This document shows, one piece after another, positions 33,427-44,799 of a stretch of 64,000 nucleotides of DNA (position 1 is its first letter; each line of letters begins with the position of its first letter). Under the pieces are notes generated by a model, which did no database searches, had not been told where the DNA came from, and saw only the letters and a list, made by a program, of their open reading frames with translations. Origin of the DNA: Chinchilla lanigera (lineage: Eukaryota; Chordata; Mammalia; Rodentia; Chinchillidae); contig NW_004955437.1 of assembly GCF_000276665.1 (NCBI RefSeq), positions 4,280,398 through 4,344,397 of the forward strand, written 5' to 3'. The translations under genes and the position numbers were made by a program.

Positions 33427-36112
33427 GGCCTCTGGGGCGGGAGGGGCCTTGGGGAGAGCCCACAGAGGGCGGAAGGACTCGGAACAGGCCGACACGGAGA
33501 GGATGGGGTGGCGAGGGAGGCGGAGCAGGCCTGAGAAGAGGAGCGTGGTGGGGAAGGGCCAGGGTCAGGGAGGAGCCCAGGGGTAGGGGGTGGTGGCAGA
33601 GTCCCCCCCTTACCACTTTCCAGGCCCCGGTCCAAAGACTTCTCGCCCAGTAGGGCCTGGGGGACACCTCTGACCCCAGAGCAGCTCTCTGAGGTGGGGC
33701 TTCCGTCCCAGGGCACAGAGAGGCCGCCGTGTAACCTCTCTGTAAAAACGAGCCTGGATTCAACCAGGCGGCCCAGCTCCTGGCTGCTCCCTCAGCCAGC
33801 AGAAAGGCAGCCGGTGTTCGGGGCAGGTCGGCCGTCTGGAAGGGGCTCCTGTCTCCATGTAGGTGGGCCGGAGGGCTCTGGGAAAGACCAGGCCTTCTGA
33901 GCCTAGGGCTGGGTGGGATGCTCCGGCCAGGGTGTAGACACCGGGGGCTGGGGAGAGGGGGGAGGAGGCCTGGCCCAGGCTCCGTGGGGCCCCAGACCCA
34001 GCTGATAAGGAAACCAAGGGTTCCTGATTCCACGAGTTTTTCAGGGGGGCGCTGGGATTCAGCGGGTGCATGAATTCAACCAGCTGAGTTTGGAAAGGGT
34101 GAAGGAAAGGCGGCCCGAGGTTGCTGATGTGTCCTGGGGACCTAGGCCTGAGCCAGGAGGGTCGGTGGTCATCATGCCCTGGAACATCCAGCGTGACGAC
34201 TGCTGGTTAGGCGTTGACGGGGTATGGGCGCTGTGAGTAGGCTGGGGGTGGTTTAAATATATGGGAGGATGTGTGCCAGTTGCACGGAGGTGCTGCGCGC
34301 TTTATGTAAGGGACTCTTGAGCACTGTGGGTTTGGAGTCCCAGTGGAAGAAATCCCATCCGTCCGGAGGCTGACTACCTGACACTCCGCCCCGGCTTCTC
34401 TAGTTTTAGCACGGCCCCATCAGCCTGAAGGTAAGAGCCCCACACACTGCGCCCGGCCCGTGTGCTGTGTTTCACACTGCACCGGTTCAGGGAGCCCTTG
34501 ACAGCACACCGGAGGCCTGGTGCCCCCCCAGCCCAAGCCACTGGGTCCGACTCCGCCAGCGTCCCCATCTGGCAGTGGAGAGCGGGGCTCTCTTGGCGGC
34601 GGGAGGCTTGGCTTTGCAGACTGGAGCTCCTGGGTGAGGAAGCACAGACTGCAGCCAGACTGAGCCAGGTGGAGCTATGGGCAAGCTTAGTGTGGAACTT
34701 TCTGGAAGGGAAGGCGGGGTGGAGGGGAGGCTGCACAGCAGCTGGGGCCGAGCGGGGCCCTGGAGGCCCCGAGTTCCTGAGGGTGCTTCCCTGCGAGGGA
34801 GGGCGGAGCTCTGGGATGGCTTCCTCTCCGGCGGCCCTTGAGGTTTCCTCTCAGCTCTGCCAACCTGCCCGCTCCATTCTTGAAATAACAGCTTCCCTAT
34901 TTCCGAATCCGCGTCCCACTGTCCGGGACTGCCAGCGTGTGGTTCTGTGGGCGCCTCCCTACGTGTGGGTCCTCTGCCCTGGGTCCCCCCGGAAGGGGCT
35001 CGCAGGTATCTGATGAGTGAACGCGTGGACTCCCTTAGCTGGTCTCCCTGTCTCTAGCACTGGCTCCCGGCAGCAGCCTGCGTCTGTGGAGTTTGCCTTG
35101 CCCGCTCCTCCTCTCCCTGAACCTGCTGGGGGGCCCCGTGCTCTCCTTGGGGCCCGCTCTCTCCTTCCCCTTCCACCTTCCGTCCCTCCCCCTGGACTCT
35201 GCCCACGCCCTTCCTCTGTGTCCTGGCGTGTCCTCCGACCCTGCTGGGGTCCACCGTACATCAGCTTCTCAGGGTAGCTGTCCGCAAGCCCGATGGCCTT
35301 CCCGCTTCAGGGCCGTGAGCGCCTCCCGCAGCAGCTGCCTCTGTCCTGTGCGGTGACGTCGGAGTTCCCTGTCTCCGGGTCCCACACGCCCTCCTCGTGG
35401 GGGCGTCACTGGAGGTGGCAGGGGGCGGCTTGTTCACCTTTGCTCTCTCACCCCAGGGCCTGCGTAGATGAGGGCTTCCGCTCTCCCGAGTTTACTAAAT
35501 GCGGGTGCCGGCCCCGCCCTCTGCAATTCAGTGCCCCTCTTTCTGGGACGGAGGCCAAGTCAGGGCCCAAGGCTTGTTCCACGAGGGCGAGGCCCAGCAG
35601 AACAGGGTGGATGATCTTGAGGGACCTGTGGCAGGCTGAGGTGGCCTGGTGAGTCACCTCACGCTGTGCCAAGTCACCTGAGTCTGGAGGGCAGCATGGG
35701 CACACCCCCCTTCTCAGCACGGACAGGAGGATCGTCTGCGCCCCTCTAACTGCCTGTCTTCACCTCTCAGCACTCCTGGGTGGTCAGGAGGTGGGCCTCT
35801 TGTCCCCGCAGCTCCCAGAACCCCACGCCTCCCTGTGGAGCACCTCTGCTTCCAGTGACCCCCCCCCAGCCACGCCCATCCCATTGGCAGGGCCCTTTCA
35901 CACCCCTTCCTGCGGGAGATTACCCAGTGCCCAGCAGCCAGGTGTGGGCATTTACAGCCCAACCGAAGGGCCTTCTCACGTGAGGAAACCCAGTGTCTTG
36001 CTTTGCTATCCTGAGATAGCAAGGCCTGAGGTTAGGTCCAGGGGAGGGTCAGAAGAAGCCGAAGAAAGGGAGGAGTCAGAGGCGGGGAAAGAAGAAAAGG
36101 CCACAAAAGCAC
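33427..36112. other. Intergenic unique sequence downstream of KCNK5
   Basis: GC- and G-rich directly after the gene (33427-33640), then unique sequence. No exon, promoter or repeat recognised. Open frames such as 33338-34033 on the minus strand reflect composition. Confidence 0.5.
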
Positions 36113-36284
36113 TTTTTTTTTTTTTTTTTTTTGGTTTTTGTTTTTTTTGAGACAGGGTCTCGCTATGCAGTTCAGGCGGGCCTTGAGCTCACTTTGTAGT
36201 TCAGGCTGGTCTCAAACTCTCAGGAATCCTTCTGCCTCAGCCTCCCGAGTGCTGGGATTACAGGTGTGTGCCACCCCGTCTGGC
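36113..36284 (-). repeat. B1-type SINE, antisense, full length
   Basis: Long poly-T, gagacagggtctcgctatgc, doubled cttgagctcactttgtag block, ctgggattacaggtgtgtgc. Imperfect flanking repeat aaaagcactttt/aaaggcacactttt. Confidence 0.92.
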
Positions 36285-36439
36285 AAAGGCACACTTTTGA
36301 GCTAATTCCAGCATGAGCAGCCTGGGTTCGGTCCTGCTGGGGCCCATGGAAAGTCCTGCAGAAGAACCCCCAGTATCCCCTGTCTGAAGGACGGGGCCTT
36401 CTTCATTATCCATGAGTTCCCTCCCATATTTGGTGGTTT

Positions 36440-36561
36440 AAAATGGCCCCACTGATAGGAGCTGGGAATATAGCTCAGTGGAATTGCTCCTGCCTGGCAG
36501 GCACGAGGTCCTGAGTTCGATTCCCAGTACCCCCAAAAAATAACCCCCCAAAATGGCCCCA
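36440..36561 (+). mobile_element. ID-like SINE with 12-bp TSD
   Basis: Body 36452-36549 (gctgggaatatagctcagtg, gagttcgattcccagtaccc, A-rich tail) between aaaatggcccca at 36440-36451 and 36550-36561. Confidence 0.95.
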
Positions 36562-37523
36562 TGGGAATTGATCCCTTCCTTCCTGCTCCTGTACTGCCCA
36601 GTGATACCCACGACAAGACCACCCATTCCACAGTCTTCACTGCAGAGTAGCCCGCTGCTGCCCCAACAAGAGGTGGAGTCCCTTCCCCCGGAATGTGGGC
36701 CAACCCCGGGGCCATTTTGATCAGTGGATTATGATGAAAGTGACCTGCTATTTCTGAATCCATGTGTGTTAAGAAGGCCTGGCATGTTCCACTTCTGTGC
36801 TCTGGGGGAAGCCAGCCACAGTGTAAGAAAGCCAAGTACCTTGAGACCCGTGGGGTAAATAAGCCCAAACTAGCCACACGGAGATGCTCAGCTGAGAATT
36901 GGCTCACCTGAGCCCCCTTGTCGAATGTTCCAACCTCATGTGGAGCAGAGAGCCCAACCACCTACAAACTGCAGAACAATGAGCAAATAAACCACTGTTG
37001 CTGTTGTAAGCTTGTGCTTCAGTCTGTTCTGTGTTGCTATAATAAAATACTGGAGGCTGATTATCTTATAAAGAAAAGGCTTATTTAGCTCACAGTGCTG
37101 GAGGTCTGACAGCACGGCATTGCCATTGGCTTCTGGTGAGTGCTCAAGGTGGAGAACATCCCAAATAGGAGTAGATGAGGGTGGGAGGAGGGGGAGGAGA
37201 GAGCAAGATAAAGAGGTGTCCCGTGGTGAGAGTAAACAAGAGAAAGCCGCTTGTGTAACCAAGCTTGTGTAACTAACCCAGTCCCTTTAGACCTAACCCT
37301 GTCCCGTGACGCTGGCATTAATCCTTTCCAAAGTGGTTCCCCAATGTCTTAATCACCTCCACTAGGCTCCACCTCTTAAAGGTTCCCGGACCTGTAATGG
37401 TACTGACCGTGCCGTTAGGGACCAAACTTCCATCTGTCAATGTCCCTTTAGGGGACAAACCGTGTCCAGAGCACAGTAGCCTGTAAAGTTTGGGAGTGGT
37501 TTGTTACAGAACAACAGATACTT
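36562..37523 (+). repeat. MLT1-like LTR split by an antisense MaLR LTR
   Basis: Sense part 36562-37016 carries atgatgaaagtgacctgcta, aggcctggcatgttccactt, gccacacggagatgctcag and gagcaaataaaccactgttg. Its end (gtttgggagtggtttgttac, agaacaacagatacttaaac) resumes at about 37480-37523. Between them lies a younger antisense MaLR LTR. No retroviral gene remains. Confidence 0.7.
37017..37479 (-). repeat. MaLR (MST/THE1-like) LTR, antisense, nested
   Basis: cagtctgttctgtgttgcta, taaagaaaaggcttatttag, ctcacagtgctggagg, cattaatcctttccaaagtg, cttaatcacctccac and ccacctcttaaaggttcccg match the reverse complement of MaLR LTRs in order. Confidence 0.75.
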
Positions 37524-37943
37524 AAACAGTTCCCTGAGCTACATGACCTGCTGGGCTCTGGAGAAAGATCTGAGGCGGAAATAGAGTGGCACCCGGGCAC
37601 TGCATGGCACTGCATGTGGCGTTGCATGGTGGCACTCTGCCACAGCTTTGGTGAAGTCCAAAGTGGGACGAGGGGTGGGGACACCTGGCACAATAAGCAA
37701 TAGAGTGGAGACCAAATGTCACCAGGTCTTTAACTCTCACCAGCGGCTCCATTGCTGCTGCCAGATTGGTTTCTCAAGTCCACGGCGTCAAAGTCCCTTC
37801 TGCTTTGAGGTCTGAGTCCTGTCTGCTATGTGTAAATGGTAGTGGGAGGTCTGGGGTCTGCTATTCTCTAACCACCTGACCTTAATTACCACCTCTGCTA
37901 TTTATAAGGATGCTTACTATAACTAGGTACTGATCTAGATTCT

Positions 37944-38067
37944 TTTTTTTTTTTCTTTTTAGACAGGGTCTCACTATGCAGTTCAGGCTGGCCTTGAACT
38001 CACAGCGATCCACCTGCCTCAGCCTCCCAAGTCCTGGGATTATGGGCATGCACCTCCACACCCAGCC
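37944..38067 (-). repeat. B1-type SINE, antisense
   Basis: Poly-T, agacagggtctcactatgca, gttcaggctggccttgaact, cctcagcctcccaagtcctg, ccacacccagcc. Lacks the internal duplication, so a monomer-type copy. Confidence 0.9.
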
Positions 38068-38084
38068 TGACCAGGGTTCTTTGT

Positions 38085-38222
38085 GTACATGATCTCGCTA
38101 ATCCCTACAACACTGTAAGGTCAGTACTATTATCTTCGTTTGGAAACTGAGGCTGAGAGTGGTTATACAACTTGCTCAAGATCATCCAGTGAGGGGCAAA
38201 GCTCAGGTTCAAAACCTTGGAA
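38085..38222 (-). repeat. MIR SINE, antisense
   Basis: cactgtaaggtcagtactat, tttggaaactgaggctgaga, acaacttgctcaagatcatc and caaagctcaggttcaaaac match reverse-complemented MIR. Confidence 0.85.
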
Positions 38223-38960
38223 ACCTGGAGTCTCTTACTATGTCAGCTTGCCAGGACAACACTGTCCTGCCCAGGGGTGGTGCCCAGGGATGGTACCCCA
38301 GCTGCAGCACCCAACCATTCCCTGGCTGTCTTCCCTCATTGGCAAAACCAGCAAGGCGGTGCACACCTCAGACCAAAAGTGACTCTCCAAGAACCTCAGG
38401 GGATTCCTGGGCTCTGCCTGCAGACGATTCTGATTCAGAAGGCCTGGGGGAAGCCCTGACACCCCCAGGTTCTGGGAACATCTGCCTGGAGAGAACAGAC
38501 GTCAGAGGAGCTCTGTGTCACCAGCACTCCTGGCCAGGCCATTCCTGCCTGAGTTTGTATTTCGCACTGAAATCTGTGTTTATCTCGGTTTCTGTAAAAC
38601 CTGCTTCTTGTTCTCCGATTCTTTCACCTGCAGCCTGGGCCGGCAGCTCCATGGCTGTGTCTCCTGTCCTGGCCTCACCCGCTGTGCCACAGATCACCTG
38701 CATTCGCTGAGTCTCTTGGCGGTTGCCTAGACACCTGATGTCGGTGATGGAGGAGGAAGGAAAGTGTGGGTCAGTGACCGCATTGGCTCTCCTCTCTCTG
38801 TGCTTCTCTGTCTGCTCAGACTCCCCCATTTGACAGTTTGGTTCACTCCAGGGGCAGGTTTCTGACCCAGGGATCCAGAGATCATTTATACCACTCATGG
38901 AAGCTGATGCTTAACCTTCCAGAAAATTTGCAAGCTGGGCATTAAACCATAGACGCTCTT
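38223..38960. other. Unique intergenic sequence
   Basis: No gene, repeat or clear regulatory motif recognised. Confidence 0.5.
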
Positions 38961-39155
38961 AAAATTTAAATTATATAGCCGGGTGTGGTGGCGCATGCCT
39001 GTAATCCTAGCACTCAGGAGGCTGAGGGAGGAGGATCACTGTGAGTTTGAGGCCAGCCTGGGCTAGGTACTGAGTTCAAGCCCAGCCTGTACTACATACC
39101 AGGATCCTGTCTCAAAAAACAAAACAAATAAACAAACAAAAATTAAATTATATAA
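38961..39155 (+). mobile_element. B1-type SINE with target-site duplication
   Basis: Sense body about 38978-39138 (gccgggtgtggtggcgcatg ... cctgtctcaaaaaacaaaac) between aaatttaaattatata and aaaattaaattatata. Confidence 0.92.
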
Positions 39156-40199
39156 ATATATACACAAATCATATTCAAGACAAAAGTTATCAATGCCCTA
39201 AATGCATCATTTCATAATGGTTTTCCATGCCTCTGAGGATGGCTGTGTCTACAGCATGCATGTGGTGGTGAGTATCATACCATGGCATGCTACCATGTTC
39301 CTCTTTCCAGCTCCTGCTTTGTGACATCGTATTAGGATCTTGAAATTGGCCATAACAGGAGACTTTACACCCTGGAAGTGAGAACCAGCTTGGAATTAAG
39401 GCTCTCTCCTCCGCTGGGAGCCAGATTCAGGCATTTTTGGATTGGCCGTGCGGGCTGGGTGGCTGACAGTAAGTCCTCCCCTCCGGAAAGCAGGGTCTCT
39501 GGGTTTTGGGGGTGACATAACTCGTGAGGCTGTCACTACACTCACCTGAGCCTCTCAGACCACTGTTGGTTAGGGGTGAGGATTCCAAATGCGCCTTGGG
39601 GCTGGCTGTGAGGATGGCGAAGGGCGGGTTCCATGGGGGCTTGACCAGGTGTTTTCCCGAGGTCCTTAGGGGAGGCCTTCCTTTGGAGTTCTGGGGCTGC
39701 TGCCCAGAACGTAGAGCAGCCTCTGCCCACTGCACCCCAGTGTCCCAGTCTCCATCTCTACAACCACAGGGGGGACCCTCTTGGCAGTGGATGAAGGTGA
39801 CTGAGTGACGGATTGGGTTCAGACCATGGCCCTGCAAGAACCATGTTGCTGAGCAAAAAAACACTGCAGGACCCTGGGCCCAACCCAACCCAACGTGGGA
39901 GAACATCTAAGGCCTTCCAGAAACTTCCCACCTTTGCATGACTCCTTGCAGGATGGCCTCGGCGTCAGTCAGAAGTGGCTGCTGCAGAGGTCTGGGATCC
40001 TCCCAGGCACCTGCAGGCCACCTGGCTTCCCCGGGCCTGTGACCCTCATGTGGTGCTCTCCCTTTAGCAATCACAGCCTCGGTGATATAGCACCGAATGC
40101 CAGGGACGTGTCCTGAAAACCACGCCCCTGGGCAGTGTCCTTGTGTGAACGTCATGGAACATTCTCACAGAAACCTGGATGCTGTTGGTCAGTCAGGTG
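39156..40199. other. Unique intergenic sequence
   Basis: Includes short inverted ATGGCATGC-type repeats near 39230-39300; otherwise nothing recognised. Confidence 0.45.
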
Positions 40200-40545
40200 A
40201 CACCGTAAACACAGGTGTACGGAGCTGCCGCTAGCAGGACAGCGCGCTGATTGCTTGGAAGTCGCACTCTAAAATAAGGATTAAGAGTATCAGGTGCACA
40301 AAACCCAGTAGGATTCTGTATTGTGCACAATAGTGTGTGCAAATCTGCCCGACTGGTGGTGCACTAGGTTTGTTTATACCGGCGTCATCACGAGCACACG
40401 AGCAATGCATTGTGCTCGTGTGACAGTGGCTGTGACGTCATGATGATGTCATTTGGCGCTAGGAGTTTGTCAGCTCCATTTCGATGGACCACGTGTGGGT
40501 TGTCTGAGAAGTCATTATGCAGCGTGTGGCTGTGTAGCTAAGCAT
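40200..40545 (-). repeat. DNA transposon fossil, Tigger-like
   Basis: acaccgtaaacacaggtgta, ttgtgcacaatagtgtgtgc, gcacactaggtttgtttata-like block, tgtgacgtcatgatgatgtc, tttgtcagctccatttcgat and tcattatgcagcgtgtggct follow a known pogo/Tigger-class element in reverse. A 9-bp hairpin stem (cacacgagc/gctcgtgtg, 40396-40423) is internal to it. Confidence 0.6.
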
Positions 40546-41524
40546 TTGCCTGGTGACAGGAATCGGGGTTCCTTCCTGACGCACGCGGAACTGCGATGCG
40601 TTAGTCCAGCTTCCCCACGAAGCAGAAGCCAGGGCTGGGTTGAAGCAGAGGGGACTGGGCTAGGGAGCATTCCTGGGAGAGGGGCTGGGGTGCCGCTGCA
40701 AGCAGGGTTAGAGTGCGGCCAGGGAAGGCTGTTGGGGTGTCCTGGAGAATCGGTGCAGCTCACACGAGTCCCGAGTCCCCCAGGAGAGAAAGGGCCGACA
40801 TTGCTATCCCTGCTGTGCTTAGCTCTAGCTGGCGGCAGCCCACGGCCCGGACACGGAGTGGAGATGGGGTTCAGGGGAAGCAGCGAGGGCTTTGGCCCGT
40901 GATGCTCCCTGTGGTTAGAGGCCTGCGGGGAGCCCTGTCATGACCTACGCATAGAGGTACAGGGGAGCAGAAGCTCGCTTGCCTGGAAGTCAGAGTAAGA
41001 GGATGACGGAGGAGACAGACAGAGAAAGGCCTGGGCCACGAGCGTGACGGCAACCGGAAGTCAGTTAGAGACAGAAAGACAGACGGAGAGACAAAAATGA
41101 AGGCCGCAGAGAAGACATCTTTCTAGTCTCCAGCCCAGCATTCCTTTCAAGAGAGTGCTGGGTTTCTTTGAGATCCCCCGCTATACCCTGACCACAGGCT
41201 TGTCTTCCCCAGAGCTATGCAAAAGGCACTCCGGTCCTCTCCATAGTACTAGGCCTCTCTGCATCCGTACCAATTCTCAACGCCTGAGAGCCGACCAGAC
41301 ATCCCAAGAAGAGGAGGCTTTTCTTACATCCTCCTCCATTGCTCTGCTCCCCCAGGGGCCTTCCCTGAGTAGTCTCCACCCCGGCCTGGTTTCCTTCCCT
41401 CTCTGGCAGGTGACCTCACAGTGGCGGCTGCTGGCTTGTTCTCTGGATGCCTCATGGGTGTCTGTCTCATTTTCTTAATAAGCAGACAGAAGAGGTTCTT
41501 GGGCCGCCTCAGATCCCTGGCTTT
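40546..41524. other. Unique intergenic sequence
   Basis: Nothing recognised apart from a short GACAGA-rich purine tract near 41010-41090. Confidence 0.5.
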
Positions 41525-41650
41525 CCCCTTTCCTGGCTGTGTGACCTTGGACAGTTACCCAACCTGTCTGAACATCTGCTGGAAGCGCCTCGCTGGAGAG
41601 ATGGAACGCTAACCTACCTGAACGGCCAGTGTGTAAGTGCCTGGCAGTAT
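41525..41650 (+). repeat. MIR SINE fragment
   Basis: ggctgtgtgaccttggacag, ttacccaacctgtctgaaca and a terminal gtaagtgcctggcagta. Confidence 0.75.
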
Positions 41651-42387
41651 TCCACTGACCCTCCGTGGGGGCAGCCACTCCATTATGCTCCTTCCCGTGA
41701 GTCTAGGAAAACCTTAACAATGGCTCAGTGAAATTCCAGTCAGGACTATGACAGGGCAGCTGTCATTTTCCAGGTCAAACTCACACAACTTAGCCTTTTC
41801 TCTATCCTGCTCCCTTGGACACTTTGCGTGTCTCCCTGCCCCTGGGACTTGTCTGAATTAGGTTCAAGATGAATGATCCCCAGTGTTCTCTAGTACTTTC
41901 CAATTCCCTGTATCCAGCAAGGCAGCAAAGGAGAAACGCCCACTCTCGCTTCAAAGGGGAAGAACTGATGGTTCTTTGACTTCTTAGGGTCACAGAGCTG
42001 TTGAGGGAAGAGCTTGTACTGGGCCTCAAATTCCTGAGATCTCCTCTCCACTGCAGGGCTGTCCTCCAGCCCCCAGGTGCCCACGGTGGCAGAAGGTACA
42101 GAAAGTCCATCTATGAAGGGAAGCCATTCTGAGATTCCTTTGTAACCAGCAGTGCTCTTCCCGCTGTGTCTCTCTGCTCTTTGTTCTTTGCAAAACCCTC
42201 ACTTTGGTTCAGCTGGAGCTCTCGGGACCCCAAACCTACCTTTCAACTCAGAAGAGAATGTGACAACCTAAGAGAACTCTTCCCTTCCGGAGCTTCTACT
42301 CCATGTCCTTTGTAATCCAGTCCCCATCTGACCCACTGAATAATGGTTAGATTTTCACTCATTGGTTCTCAACCTTGATTGAATATT

Positions 42388-42492
42388 AGAATCACTGGGG
42401 CTGGTGATAGAGCTCAGCGGTACAAGTGCCTACCTGGCAAGTGCAGGGTCCTCGGTTTGATTCCTGGTACCAAAAAGAATAGAATCACTGGG
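42388..42492 (+). mobile_element. ID-like SINE with 12-bp TSD
   Basis: Body 42400-42480 (ggctggtgatagagctcagc, ctcggtttgattcctggtac) between agaatcactggg at 42388-42399 and 42481-42492. Confidence 0.94.
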
Positions 42493-42654
42493 AGCTTTTA
42501 AAAGTGTTTTATCCAGACCCAACTCCAACCAATGAAATGAGAATCTGGTGGGAAGGAAGGGTAGGAGGTGAGGATGATGATCAGAATTTTATTTTAGAAG
42601 TCCTTAGGTGATTCTAACATTCTCCCCAGGTTTAGGACCTGTGATCTAGTTGTA

Positions 42655-42770
42655 ACCAGGTCCCTCTCTTGTAACAGAGGAGGAAACTGAGGCTCATAGA
42701 GGTGCATCACCTTCCTCAAAGCCTCAAAGTCTGGCCTTGGTTCCTTTGCCTTCAAATTCCCAGTGCCCTT
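42655..42770 (-). repeat. MIR SINE fragment, antisense
   Basis: gaggaggaaactgaggctca, tagaggtgcatcaccttcct, caaagcctcaaagtctggcc. Confidence 0.7.
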
Positions 42771-43164
42771 TCTGAAGATACTCAGTAGTTACTGAAGGAA
42801 TCTATAAATAGATGTGGAGTGGGTGGGGGGAGTGAGAGAGATCTATTTGATACTTTCCTTACAGTCCCCACTAACCTGCCTTAGCTTAGGTAGCCATCTT
42901 TGAACCACGTGATTGACTTTGGCAAAGCTGATTGGACTAGGAAAGGAAACCTCAACTAAGATGGACCAATGAGATGACCAGGTTGGCTATTTAAAATCAG
43001 GACACTGGTGGTCTGAGCCAATGAGCTGCAGGGAACTGAGCAGGAGGTCAGTGGAGACTTAGGAATGGTGGCAGATATTTGAGGTCCAGTGTGAGCTGGT
43101 GAGTAGAGAGAGGACGAGAGAGAAGCAGGAAAGTATAACAGACTCCCGGTGTCAGTCTAGGGTG

Positions 43165-43515
43165 ATGCATAAGCAATGGAATTTTATTTCTTGTGGTTCT
43201 GGAAGCTGGGAAGTCCATCAAGTTGCCAAAGCAGACTGGTGCCTGGTAAAGACTGCTCCTGCTTCCAAAATGGCGCCTTGTAGCTGTGCCATGAGGAAAG
43301 TGGATGGAGGAATGCATGCTGTATGCTCACATGGTGAAAGGTGGGAAGGCAGAGGTTGTTCCCTCCAACCCTGAGCCCTTTTATAAGGTGCCCATCCCAT
43401 CACAAGAGCCTTCCCAAATCAATCACCTCCCAAGGCCACACCTCCTGTTACTGTTGAGCGAGGGCTTAGGTTTCAACAGGAATTTTGGCAGTGACATCAT
43501 CAGTCAAACCATGGC
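43165..43515 (-). repeat. MaLR-type LTR, antisense
   Basis: attttatttcttgtggttct, ggaagctgggaagtccatca, cacatggtgaaaggtgggaa, cttttataaggtgcccatcc and aatcacctcccaaggccaca read as a reverse-complemented MaLR LTR. Confidence 0.65.
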
Positions 43516-43732
43516 ACATGGTGAGAGGTAGAGACCAGGGGCCTGGCAGGTCTGGGTTCCCCTGGGATATGCACCCTCCCACTGTCCCTCACCAAGGAGG
43601 TCCCTGACACTCTCAGGGCCCTGCCCAGTCCAGCCACAGGGAACACGCAAAAGCCTGTCAGTGCCGAAGACCTCGATGTCCCCCTCCAGTTTGCCTCCAA
43701 CCCTGTACGGCGTCCCACCGAGTGACCGAGGC

Positions 43733-43941
43733 CCCTGTCATGGAAAGTGCTAGGGCAAAGGGTGGGTGCTCACCTACTGGATTTTTCTGGCAAGTTGGCG
43801 TCAAAGGTCCGGCTCAGCCACGTGACCTTGAATTTCCACAGTGGGCGGAAGCGGGTATTTTAAGATTGTTGTTTTCTCTTTCTTGGCACTCAATGCCCCA
43901 TGCCTGACGCTTGGTCTCTGGCAAGGAAACCTGTACCCCTT
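43733..43941. repeat. 209-bp direct repeat, copy A (probable source)
   Basis: Matches 45001-45209 at 204 of 209 positions without gaps, counted by eye. It contains CACGTG (43819-43824) overlapping TGACCTTGA (43823-43831), a perfect reverse ERR/NR5A extended half-site. Sequence continues as unique DNA on both sides. Confidence 0.95.
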
Positions 43942-44392
43942 GGGAAGGAGTGGGGCTGCACAGCAAACAAAGAGCACGAGCGAATTCTCTCTGCCCCCTC
44001 CCCAGTTCGGCTGGCGGTGGGGGACGGGCAGGGGCCTGGGAACAATGGGAGCCGTGAGTCACGGGGGAAGGCAGGATACCATCCCAAAAGGGCTCCTCTA
44101 GCCAGGTCCGGAGGGCCTGACGTAGGTAGCTGGCAAACAGTGACACCTGGAGTGACCCCTGCTTCTGCGCAGTCACTTGCCTTGACCTGGGTTTTCTTTT
44201 TAATCTTTTAATTCAACTTTTATTTTTAGTGAGGTTATATATATGTATATGTATTTCCCAGAAGTGAAGTAATGATACATAGACTGCAATGGAAAACAGT
44301 GGCTGTGGGGCCTGCCCTTCTCCAATACCAATCCCTAGCGGCGATTTCTTTTGAATTCCAAGTTATTTCTTCCTGTTTTTCCTTCACTTTCT

Positions 44393-44526
44393 AAAATAAC
44401 CTCTAGGGGCTCGGGATTTAGCTCAGCGGCACGGCACCTGCCTGGCAAGTGCAAGGTCGCGAGTTCAATTCCTGGTACCAGAAGAAAACAAAATTTTTAA
44501 ATAAAATAAAATAAAATAACCTCTAG
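44393..44526 (+). mobile_element. ID-like SINE with 14-bp TSD
   Basis: Body 44407-44512 (gggctcgggatttagctcag, cgagttcaattcctggtacc, ATAAA-rich tail) between aaaataacctctag at 44393-44406 and 44513-44526. Confidence 0.95.
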
Positions 44527-44542
44527 CTCTCTTGTTATTTTA

Positions 44543-44635
44543 AGGCTGAGGGTGTGGCTCAGCTGTAGAACGCTTGCCTAGCATGCATGAGACCCCGGGT
44601 TCCAACCCTAGAGCCCCAGAAATAAAACAAACACA
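44543..44635 (+). repeat. ID-like SINE, older variant
   Basis: ggctgagggtgtggctcagc, gcttgcctagcatgcatgag, cgggttccaaccctagagcc and an A-rich tail. The subtype differs from its neighbour at 44407, closer to the general rodent ID form. Confidence 0.85.
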
Positions 44636-44799
44636 TAAAACCGAATTAAATCCGTGAGGAGTTACCCCGCTGTACCGCAACACACATACTCGGTTCCCTC
44701 CCCTCAAGTATAGTAAGATCGGAATTTATGGCTGGATCTCAATTTTGTGTTTCTGTTAATGTGAATACATAAATATTACACAGTAAGCTTGAATTAAGC

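Noticed and set aside
36302..36961. 219-codon minus-strand open frame
   Set aside because: It runs through an ID-like SINE and an MLT1-like LTR, so it is repeat-derived.
40390..40430. Functional hairpin RNA (miRNA-like)
   Set aside because: The stem is only 9 bp and lies inside a Tigger-like transposon fossil.
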